Made by a program: the position numbers and the translations under genes | Shown here: piece by piece, positions 15,800 through 22,963 of the stretch | Numbering within the stretch: position 1 is the first letter of the stretch | Layout of the letters: every line of letters starts with the position of its first letter | Assembly (NCBI GenBank): GCA_964562575.1 | Contig: CAZLTY010000009.1 | Location: 1-36,495, forward strand | Length of the DNA: 36,495 nt | Source of the DNA: SG8-4 sp964562575 | GTDB taxonomy: Bacteria > Planctomycetota > Phycisphaerae > Sedimentisphaerales > Anaerobacaceae | Direction of reading: 5' to 3' | The notes under the pieces: model-generated | The model's database searches: none | Told to the model about the DNA's origin: nothing | What the model saw: the letters and a program-made list of their open reading frames with translations, nothing else

Positions 15800-17359
15800 A
15801 TGGCTGAAGAACTTTCCGACAACGCAGTTGTTCAGGCCAAATCTGAAGGCGTACGCTGGGGCTATATCTTGCTGGCCCTTGTTCTTGCCACAGTCGCCTT
15901 CCTGATCGTTCCTGCCGAATCATTGGACTCGACAGACAAGGTGATCGCCGGGCTCTCGCATACAGGTCGGGCGGTCATCGCGATAGCTGTTCTTATGGCG
16001 ACATTGTGGGTTGCCGCGGCCCTTCCGGTCGCTGTTACCGCACTGATGCCTTTGATCCTGTTTCCACTGTGTACTGGTGGCACTATCAGCGTCAAGACAG
16101 CCGCCGCCCCTTATGCGCACGAGATGGTCTTCTTGTTCATGGGCGGCTTTATGATATCGGTGGCTATGCAGCAATGGGGATTGCACAGGCGCCTCGCGCT
16201 GCACGCAATTCTGCTGATCGGGACTGGCCCGAGACGGCTTATCGGCGGGTTGATGGTTTCATCTGCACTGATCAGCATGTGGGTCTCCAACACGGCCACG
16301 GTCGTTATGATGTTGCCGATCGCCGTCAGTGTCATTGAACTGGTCAGGGGCGAGTTGTCCAGGATTGGTTCGGCCGACCTGCCGTCACCTGGCGAGCCAT
16401 TCAATTTTGCTATCTGTTTGATGCTTGGAATTGCCTTCGCGGCATCCATCGGCGGCATCGGGACACTCATCGGGACACCGCCGAACGCACTGATGGCCGC
16501 ATTTCTAAAGGACAATTATCGTATCGAAATGTCCTTTGCCAAATGGGCCGTCATAGCATTGCCCCTCGTGTGCGTGTTCGTGCCGATAGTCTGGCTGCTG
16601 CTGACCACGGTCATCTTTCCGGTTCGCATCCGTTCTATTGGCGGCGGCCGTGCATTGATTCGCAAAGAACTTGAAAACCAGGGCCCCCTATCGCGTGGCG
16701 AGCTAACAGTGTTGATCGTCTTTGCAGCCACTGCTGCTGTGTGGATGACCCGTCCTCTGCTGGGGCGGCTGACATTGCCCGGAGGTTTGCGGCCGCTGGC
16801 GGGCCTCAGCGATCCGGGCATTGCCATCGGGGCGGCTATCGCCTTGATCTGTCTGCCGGTTGATTTCAAACGCGGCGTGTTCGCTCTGAGTTGGCAGCAG
16901 GCCTCCAGGATTCCATGGGGCATTCTCATTCTTTTCGGAGGTGGTCTCAGCCTTGCCGCAGCACTCGAGGCAAGTGGTGTCACGGAGTTTATTGGTCGTG
17001 GTGTCAGCGGCTTCGATCATCTTCCCATCTGGACGATGATCCTGTTGGCCGGCTCAGTCTCCGCACTCGCCAGCGAGTTGACCAGCAACACCGCTTCGGC
17101 TGCGATTCTTCTTCCTATGTTTGCGGCAGTTGCAGAGGGCTGCGGCATTGATCCGCTGCTGCTGATCATTCCAGCCACGATCGGTGCGAGTTTCGCATTC
17201 ATGATGCCCGTGGCGACCCCGCCGAATGCTCTTGTCTTTGCATCAGGTGAAATCACCATATCTCAAATGTGCAAGGCCGGAGTCTGGCTGAACATCATAG
17301 GCATTGCCCTAGTCATGCTGCACATGTATCTTGTGGTGTTACCTGTGCTGGGTATCTGA
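15800..17359 (+). CDS. SLC13/DASS-family dicarboxylate:sodium symporter
   Basis: A 519-residue transporter of about 11-12 helices. Both inverted-repeat SNT motifs of the DASS family are present, in WVSNTATVVMMLPIA and ELTSNTASAAILLPMF, along with the paired loops GTPPNALMAA and ATPPNALVFASG. Members import succinate, fumarate, malate or related anions with sodium. ATG follows immediately after the cytochrome b stop (TAAATG), so it is the last gene of the succinate operon and most likely supplies succinate. A preference for sulfate or citrate cannot be ruled out from sequence, but the context argues for C4-dicarboxylates. Confidence 0.9.
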   Translation: MAEELSDNAVVQAKSEGVRWGYILLALVLATVAFLIVPAESLDSTDKVIAGLSHTGRAVIAIAVLMATLWVAAALPVAVTALMPLILFPLCTGGTISVKTAAAPYAHEMVFLFMGGFMISVAMQQWGLHRRLALHAILLIGTGPRRLIGGLMVSSALISMWVSNTATVVMMLPIAVSVIELVRGELSRIGSADLPSPGEPFNFAICLMLGIAFAASIGGIGTLIGTPPNALMAAFLKDNYRIEMSFAKWAVIALPLVCVFVPIVWLLLTTVIFPVRIRSIGGGRALIRKELENQGPLSRGELTVLIVFAATAAVWMTRPLLGRLTLPGGLRPLAGLSDPGIAIGAAIALICLPVDFKRGVFALSWQQASRIPWGILILFGGGLSLAAALEASGVTEFIGRGVSGFDHLPIWTMILLAGSVSALASELTSNTASAAILLPMFAAVAEGCGIDPLLLIIPATIGASFAFMMPVATPPNALVFASGEITISQMCKAGVWLNIIGIALVMLHMYLVVLPVLGI

Positions 17360-17477
17360 TATCTGCGAAACTCATTCGTAGGCAATTACAGGACAGGGCA
17401 TTTTCACCAATTCGCAGTGGACCACTAAAGTGCTGCATCTTCGTGCGGACCCAGAAATCGCTCACCATTGAAATGAA

Positions 17478-18485
17478 TCATGTGTGTGGGTGACTCAGCA
17501 ATCCATACTTCGGTCTCCCATGAGATATCCGTTGTCTGCATTCCGCGTCTATAATAGCATCCACATTTGTTTGATCAGGCATACACCGCTTCAGATGTTT
17601 ACCCAGTCGTAAAAGCTGCTCTCGGCATGGATAGCCCATCTTTCGCAAATCTGTGGCATTCACCTGTGTGTGGCCGCTGAATAACCTGAAGTATCTGTCA
17701 AAGTGCGACGAGTTTAAGTATAGTGCCAATCCCTTCGCAAGGTTTGGAGGCAGTCCTTTTCCTTTGATATGGAAGTAGTTGAGATGATTTTCAAAACCGA
17801 CAAAGTTGGATTCAACGCGAGATGGATCGTATACTGCGGCTACAACTCTACGGCGTTCCTCTTTTGATGAAAAACGCTTTGTAAGGACATAGTATCCGGA
17901 GGGCACCAACAAGTTTTCTGTAATCTCAGAGCACTGGATTGCATTTGGCTTTTTGCATGATTCTATAGGCCAAATGACATACCCTTCCTTGAAATGGCAA
18001 GGATAGATGAGCGGTGATGTTTCTTCGTTCGGCTGGGTTCTCAAAAGTTCTTTTGCACGAAAGTCAACTACGCGTCCGGTGGAAACCTCTACACCTAGTT
18101 CTTCAAGGCACGTTCTATAGGACTTCATTTGCTCCATTACTTGAGCATCGGCATTGTTCTGTATGAGATGAACAAAGACATCCTTGTCGCTAGGTACAAC
18201 CATATGTTCATAGGGAATGTAGTGTTTCTCTATCCGTTCAAAACTGGCATCATGAGATGAAGACACGAGCACTCGGCCAGGTTTTCGTGTTTCTTTAATA
18301 GCGTAGTAGATGATGTTTTCTTGAAGCACGCCATCATCACCAAAGGCCTTCTTCCGAGAATCAAACACATGAATCTGCCTCAAACTCATTATGTTCAAGA
18401 GACTCCTTCGGAATCGGCGAAAGTAGGGCCCGTTGCAAAAGCTCCTTGGAGTAATAGCCACTAGTTCACCACCAGGTTCCAACAT
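17478..18485 (-). CDS. Eco57I-type adenine methyltransferase, C-terminal part (frameshifted from the N-terminal part)
   Basis: 335 residues from the first ATG, but the true reading continues upstream to about 18580 with KINAQSKTRKLL, EVSNLYGAFVW and LASRMLEPGGELVAITPRSF, which is the natural continuation after the NPPY motif of the neighbouring fragment. FCNGPYFRRFRRSLL and HVFDSRKKAFG are typical of the Eco57I/TaqI-like methylase fold; the rest resembles a DNA-recognition region (NHLNYFHIKGKGLPPNLAKGLALYLNS, given as NHLNYFHIKGKG). No endonuclease motif is clear and no separate restriction gene is beside it. Base composition of this locus is noticeably more AT-rich than its flanks, suggesting acquisition by transfer. 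Confidence 0.75.
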   Translation of the reverse strand: MLEPGGELVAITPRSFCNGPYFRRFRRSLLNIMSLRQIHVFDSRKKAFGDDGVLQENIIYYAIKETRKPGRVLVSSSHDASFERIEKHYIPYEHMVVPSDKDVFVHLIQNNADAQVMEQMKSYRTCLEELGVEVSTGRVVDFRAKELLRTQPNEETSPLIYPCHFKEGYVIWPIESCKKPNAIQCSEITENLLVPSGYYVLTKRFSSKEERRRVVAAVYDPSRVESNFVGFENHLNYFHIKGKGLPPNLAKGLALYLNSSHFDRYFRLFSGHTQVNATDLRKMGYPCREQLLRLGKHLKRCMPDQTNVDAIIDAECRQRISHGRPKYGLLSHPHT

Positions 18486-19042
18486 TCTTGACGCCAGCCA
18501 AACAAATGCGCCATAGAGGTTAGATACCTCAATTTCCCCCGCATCGAGCAGCTTTCGCGTTTTCGACTGTGCATTGATTTTTTATATGGAGGATTTAAGA
18601 TTGCATGGGTGAACCATTCGTTTTGAACACTAAACAGTCCCTTCTGAGTTCGAGCGAGCCCATCTTCCACGAAATCGGTTGGCCGTATTTCACACTGAAA
18701 CAGGATTCCTGCCTGTCGACACGATTCTTCACAACATCGCATTGTCTCGCTTAACGCGGATAATATTGCAGGATCATTTTCATAGGCAACCACCTCAATC
18801 GAATGAACATGGCTGTCACGGGAAGTGAGGGTATCTACACATGCGGCAGACAAAACACCCGCGCCAGCTCCAGGATCAAGAATTCTGATGTTTTCGCCTT
18901 TATAGCTGAGCAGCGAGGCCATGAAGCGGGCAATTGAAGCTGGCGTTAAGAACTGTCCAATCTCAGATCTCTTCTGACGGCAGGAGCTTCCATTTATCGA
19001 TCTGCGCACATGGTCGAGTCCATTCAATAGTTCAACGGTCAT
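18461..19042 (-). CDS. Eco57I-type adenine methyltransferase, N-terminal part with SAM and NPPY motifs
   Basis: 193 residues, of which about 155 are genuine before the frame breaks. GQFLTPASIARFMASLL is the usual entry to type II/IIG N6-adenine methylases; ILDPGAGAGVLSAA is the SAM-binding motif I; VVAYENDPAILSAL holds the acidic motif II; AILNPPYKK is the catalytic NPPY motif IV. Immediately after NPPYKK the reading slips at an A6 run (T6 on the plus strand, 18578-18583); one more A would join it to the C-terminal part and give a protein of about 521 residues. The cause could be a sequencing or assembly error, a true mutation, or slippage on the A run. Function if intact: DNA adenine methylation for defence or regulation. 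Confidence 0.8.
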   Translation of the reverse strand: MTVELLNGLDHVRRSINGSSCRQKRSEIGQFLTPASIARFMASLLSYKGENIRILDPGAGAGVLSAACVDTLTSRDSHVHSIEVVAYENDPAILSALSETMRCCEESCRQAGILFQCEIRPTDFVEDGLARTQKGLFSVQNEWFTHAILNPPYKKSMHSRKRESCSMRGKLRYLTSMAHLFGWRQECWNLVVN

Positions 19043-19194
19043 CTGTCCATCTTCTCACAATTACCTGGGTTTACGAACACGCCAAATCTTTGCACTATTA
19101 AGGCATCTCAATCTAAATGGAACGGCGTAAAATGTCAATGATAGCAAGGTGTTAAAGCCTAAACAAGCGAATTGGCTGAGGCTCTTGAGGTCGC

Positions 19195-19222
19195 TTGCAA
19201 TTGAGAGACAATATGCTACACT
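19195..19222 (+). promoter_or_regulatory. Candidate promoter for the DUF4432-thioredoxin gene
   Basis: TTGCAA (19195-19200) and TACACT (19217-19222) are 16 bases apart, about 90 bases upstream of the start at 19314. The surrounding 271-base intergenic stretch (19043-19313) is AT-rich and shows no gene. Confidence 0.35.
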
Positions 19223-19313
19223 GTGAGGGCAATTTAGTGATGGGGCATCTGAGACGGTGTTCGCTGGCCGAGTCAATTGTCTCAGATGAACTGCTTAGAA
19301 AGGCGGTGAAGGA

Positions 19314-21026
19314 ATGTTAAGGTTGATATCTGTCATCATTTTAGCCGTGGGGATTTCGTCGATCCGGGCCGCTGAGCCCTTTCGCCTGGTCCTCACAGAT
19401 GTCGAACAAAACGTCTACAAGGAAACTGCGAAAGTCACAAGCAGCGATCTGACGCCGAAAAGTCGGATTCAGTGGTCTGTGCGCAAATATGTCCTGCGCG
19501 GCGGAAGGCAGGATGGCATCGACGTCATCGAGGTCAACAACGGCAAACTGCGCATCACCGTGGTCCCAACGCGGGGGATGTCAGTTTACCAGGTGCACAT
19601 GGGGGATTTGCGTCTCGGCTGGGATTCGCCGGTCAAGGGCCTGGTCCATCCAAAGTACATCAACTTGAATTCGCGCCAGGGGCTTGGCTGGCTCGAAGGT
19701 TTCAACGAATGGATGGTCCGATGCGGCCTGGAGTTCTTTGGCGGGCCCGGCACAGACGAGTTCGTCGACAACACCGGCAGCAAGGCGATGATGGATCTTA
19801 CCCTGCACGGCAAGATCGGCAATATACCGGCATCGCAGGTAGAGGTCGTCGTCGAGCGCGAAGCGCCCTATCGTATCACCGTTGCCGGCAGGGTGGACGA
19901 GGCCCTTCTGCACGGCCCGAAGCTCGAAATATGGACGTCAATTTCGACGGTCCCCGGCGCCGGCACTTTCCAAATCTCCGACACAGTAACCAACCGCAGC
20001 GCCGTCGAGCAGGAGTTCGGCATCCTCTACCATGGCAACTACGGCCGGCCTCTGATGGAAAAAGGTGCCAAGTTCTTAGCACCGGTGCGCCAAGTCACGC
20101 CGATCAACGACCACGCCGCATTGGATGTCTCGAATTACAATCTCTATCGCGGCCCGAAGGCAGGATTCCCCGAACAGGTTTACTGCCTGCGCCTGTGGGC
20201 CGATGAGAATGATCGAACGACAGTCTTACTCCGCAACGCCGCGGGCGAGAAGGCCGTGTCAATGGCATACTCGATCAAGGAGCTGCCGTTCTTCACGCTT
20301 TGGAAGAATCCCGTGGCCGGCGAGGATGGATACGTCACGGGCCTGGAGCCGGGGACGGGTTTCCCTCGCAACAGATCTGTCGAGCGCAAATTCGGCCGTG
20401 TCCCCAAGCTTGCCCCGCATCAAAGCCGATCCTTCACAATCGACTTTGCGCTTCACGACGGCAAGAACTCGGTCGCCGCCGCCGAAAAGGACATCGCGCG
20501 CATCCTGTCCGGCCGCAACACGCAATTCGACAAAGCTCCGCTGGCTGCGGACGAGCCAAAACCGAAACTGAGTGATGTGATCAACGCCGCAAGGACCTGG
20601 GGCCCTGCGTTCACACCCTGGCACGGCAAAACCGCACCGGATTTCACCCTGACCGACATTACGGGCAAAAAGCACAAGCTGAGCGATTATCGAGGTAAGG
20701 ACGTCCTGATCGTCTTCTGGGCAACCTGGTGCCGCCCCTGTCACATGGAAATCCCGCACCTGATCGAGCTGCGAAGAGCTGCAAGCGAGGATGACCTGGC
20801 AATGTTGGCCATATCGAACGAGAAACCCGAATTGGTGAAAGGATTCGTCGCTCAGGCTCAGATGAACTACACGGTCCTGACGGACCCTGGCACTCTGCCG
20901 AGCCCGTACAATACGGTGAACGCCATACCGAGCAGTTTCTTTATCGACCGCCAGGGGAAAATAAAACTGGGCACATCAGGCCTGATATCCTTGGAAGAAA
21001 TCAAGGCTATACTGCAAGCCGAGTGA
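19314..21026 (+). CDS. Secreted DUF4432 (aldose-epimerase-like) protein fused to a TlpA-type thioredoxin domain
   Basis: 570 residues. A signal peptide (LISVIILAVGISSIRAA) suggests export. Residues about 60-390 match the DUF4432 galactose-mutarotase-like beta-sandwich: GIDVIEVNNGKLRITVVPTR with the short pieces RGMSVYQVHMGD, GWLEGFNEWMVRCGLEFFGG, LTLHGKIGN and ILYHGNYGRP. From about 440 a thioredoxin/AhpC-TSA domain begins (APDFTLTDITGKKHKLSDYRG), with the redox pair C473-x-x-C476 in WATWCRPCH, the cis-proline loop NAIPSSFFID and a final helix. TlpA-type proteins reduce disulfides or cytochrome haem cysteines outside the cytoplasm. How that joins to sugar binding is unknown. The ribosome-binding site is GAAGGA close to the ATG. 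The domain calls are firm; the combined function is not. Confidence 0.85.
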   Translation: MLRLISVIILAVGISSIRAAEPFRLVLTDVEQNVYKETAKVTSSDLTPKSRIQWSVRKYVLRGGRQDGIDVIEVNNGKLRITVVPTRGMSVYQVHMGDLRLGWDSPVKGLVHPKYINLNSRQGLGWLEGFNEWMVRCGLEFFGGPGTDEFVDNTGSKAMMDLTLHGKIGNIPASQVEVVVEREAPYRITVAGRVDEALLHGPKLEIWTSISTVPGAGTFQISDTVTNRSAVEQEFGILYHGNYGRPLMEKGAKFLAPVRQVTPINDHAALDVSNYNLYRGPKAGFPEQVYCLRLWADENDRTTVLLRNAAGEKAVSMAYSIKELPFFTLWKNPVAGEDGYVTGLEPGTGFPRNRSVERKFGRVPKLAPHQSRSFTIDFALHDGKNSVAAAEKDIARILSGRNTQFDKAPLAADEPKPKLSDVINAARTWGPAFTPWHGKTAPDFTLTDITGKKHKLSDYRGKDVLIVFWATWCRPCHMEIPHLIELRRAASEDDLAMLAISNEKPELVKGFVAQAQMNYTVLTDPGTLPSPYNTVNAIPSSFFIDRQGKIKLGTSGLISLEEIKAILQAE

Positions 21027-21141
21027 CTCGCCACAGAAGTTTGACCGTGCGGCATGAACCTGTCCCAAGAGTATGAAATTGCGCTGTTTTATCGGATTTG
21101 GGCAAAATTCGGTTAAGTTTCGCAGGGAACGATCCGTTTAA

Positions 21142-22446
21142 ATGAACATGCAAAGTCCAAGGAAGACTTCGTCATCGCGACATCACAGGAATATCCGTGC
21201 AAGGGCCGTTGTGGCCGGTCGCGGTCGGCAATACTCTTCCGGGGCTGAGATGATTCACCCGTATCTTTGCTGGTTGGGAATATCCCTGTCTTTTGCGGTG
21301 TCACTGGCTCTGTTTACTTCCGGTCACCTGAACGTGCATGAATACTTCTACGCACCGGCGTTGTTTCTGATCGGCTTCTACACCTTGCATTCGATCCTCA
21401 CCGACAAACAGCAATATCAGAGAAGGACCATTAGACAAGTCATTCCGAAGGCTATCGGAAAGTACATTCTGTGGGGATTGATCATATACGGTGTGACCAG
21501 GTTTTATGCCGCCCACCCGCTCTACGAAGAATTCACGCCGAATACTCGGAGATTCTTCGGCGACTTTCTCAAACTCTTTCTAATACTGGGACTGCCCTAT
21601 TTCTTTCTGGCCGAGAAGTTTCGCTACTGTCAGGATAATGTCATGGGAGATCCTTATCTGAGGATTCTCTCATTGCTCAAATGTCTCAAGAACAGAGAAT
21701 TCAGATTAATAGGCCGGCGACTGGCCAAAAAGTCCTACAAGCGCATTTATCTGATGGCGATTATAAGGATTCACTATGTCCCGATCATGTTCGAGCAGGT
21801 ATGCGGCGGTCTCAATAGCGTCACCAGCTACCTTCAGAATGTAAATTTCCAGTGGAGCCTTACATCCACTGTCCTGATCGCGACACCGCTGGTGTGGGCG
21901 ATAGACGCCAACAATGGCGCTCTCGGTTATTTTTGGGAATCCTGGTTTACCAAGAGCCGCTTTCGCGAAATCGATCTTCATCCCCTGCATTGGGTTGTCG
22001 TTCTTATGTGCTATGCCCCATTTGTCGGCCTTGCCGGGAAATTCGTGCCCTTCCCGCAGTTAGCAGCGAATTCCGCCCAGTTGCTCAGTAGTAGTTCCTT
22101 CAATTTCGGAATCGAGATCGTTCTGCTGATTTCTCTCGTGTTGTACGTTCTTAGCGGCAGCGCTTTGAATTTTTCGACCCCGAACTTGTGCTACAAGAAG
22201 ATACAGACCAAGGGACCCTATGCGATTGTTCGCCATCCGGCTACGACTTTCAAGCTTCTCTTTTTCTTCCTGGCGTTCTTCCGCTACAGGACGGCATACA
22301 CCGTTACCGGCTTTCTCTGTTACCTGGTATGGATGACAGTCTATATTTGCAGGGCGTTGGTGGAGGAAAGCTTCCTGAAGAAGTTCCCCGATTACAGGAG
22401 GTACATGAAGAAGACCAGATATCGATTCATTCCACGCATCTGCTGA
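21142..22446 (+). CDS. Polytopic membrane protein with isoprenylcysteine/phospholipid methyltransferase-like C-terminus
   Basis: 434 residues with about eight to nine membrane helices, the first at about 41-60 (LCWLGISLSFAVSLALF). The last 80 residues follow the ICMT/PEMT pattern: GPYAIVRHPATTFKLL, a helix pair, then EESFLKKFPDYRRYMKKTRY ending at RFIPRIC. In known members the RHP and EE residues bind SAM and the substrate head group at the membrane. The longer N-terminal half, with GFYTLHSILTDK and YFFLAEKFRYCQDN, is not one I recognise. An alternative start is ATG 21250, which would drop 36 charged residues and begin just before the first helix. It stands 115 bases after the thioredoxin fusion and the second palindromic element lies just after its stop. 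Substrate unknown. Confidence 0.7.
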   Translation: MNMQSPRKTSSSRHHRNIRARAVVAGRGRQYSSGAEMIHPYLCWLGISLSFAVSLALFTSGHLNVHEYFYAPALFLIGFYTLHSILTDKQQYQRRTIRQVIPKAIGKYILWGLIIYGVTRFYAAHPLYEEFTPNTRRFFGDFLKLFLILGLPYFFLAEKFRYCQDNVMGDPYLRILSLLKCLKNREFRLIGRRLAKKSYKRIYLMAIIRIHYVPIMFEQVCGGLNSVTSYLQNVNFQWSLTSTVLIATPLVWAIDANNGALGYFWESWFTKSRFREIDLHPLHWVVVLMCYAPFVGLAGKFVPFPQLAANSAQLLSSSSFNFGIEIVLLISLVLYVLSGSALNFSTPNLCYKKIQTKGPYAIVRHPATTFKLLFFFLAFFRYRTAYTVTGFLCYLVWMTVYICRALVEESFLKKFPDYRRYMKKTRYRFIPRIC

Positions 22447-22483
22447 GCCGGCACCGAGTGACATCCAGGCCGACAGTCTTCTC

Positions 22484-22646
22484 TAGGCTCCGTCTGAAAA
22501 CTCCGTCGTCGGCCGGAGGGCGAGCGTTTTTTCGCCTGACAAAGACGGCGAAGCAGGCGATATTGGTTGTATCGTCGATGGAGCCGGATGCGGTCAGGAG
22601 GAAAATGAGCCGCTCGAAGCCAGATCGAGTTTTCAGACAGAGCCTA
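22484..22646. repeat. Palindromic structured element, copy 2 (163 bases)
   Basis: Outer arms 22484-22503 (TAGGCTCCGTCTGAAAACTC) and 22627-22646 pair at 19 of 20 positions. The internal stem pairs 22528-22540 with 22593-22605 (TTTTTCGCCTGAC against GTCAGGAGGAAAA), with one wobble and one mismatch. The centre repeats that of copy 1 almost exactly (GCGAAGCAGGCGAT, TTGGTT loop, TATCGTCGATG), and CGAAGCCAGA recurs near the right arm. The copies align gap-free from end to end. It sits 37 bases after the ICMT-like gene and 16 bases before the end of a broken oxidoreductase gene. Confidence 0.85.
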
Positions 22647-22662
22647 ATAAAAGCGGGGCAGT

Positions 22663-22950
22663 TCACCCCTTGTTCACGAGTTCGTCCTGGTTGTCACCTC
22701 CTCGGTCAAGATCGACACCGTCGGCCCGCAGGGCATCCTGAAGTTGGCCGACTTTCAGCTCGCGAGGCAGACACCGCTTCTTTGCCGCCATCGCAGCCGC
22801 AAGTCCGGCCGCGTGACCTGTCGCGACGCAGTTGCCCATGCTCTTTCCCTCCGAGGCGGCGACTTGAGTTGCCGAGATACACCGCCCGGCCATCAGCAAA
22901 CCGTCGAGCTTCTCTGGCAGGATCGCTCTGTAAGGGACATCGTGAATCTT
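22663..22950 (-). pseudogene. C-terminal remnant of an FAD-dependent oxidoreductase
   Basis: About 95 codons, from KIHDVPYRAILPEKLDGLL onward, match the end of the FAD_oxidored family common in planctomycetes: LLMAGRCISATQVA, then MGNCVATGHAAGLAAAMA, the flavin-binding C-terminal helix, and RELKVGQLQDALRADGVDLD. The full family has about 450 or more residues and none of the N-terminal Rossmann fold is present. The frame is closed upstream by TGA at 22951-22953, and the glycosidase gene ends only 11 bases before that. The fragment is therefore a deletion remnant, or one side of a misjoin. Its 3' end abuts a copy of the palindromic element. Confidence 0.8.
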
Positions 22951-22963
22951 TCATCTTGTCGAG

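Noticed and set aside
2494..22646. The two palindromic elements as ends of one composite transposon of about 20 kb
   Set aside because: No transposase or integrase lies between them, the enclosed genes are unrelated housekeeping and accessory operons, and the arms of the two copies differ from each other.
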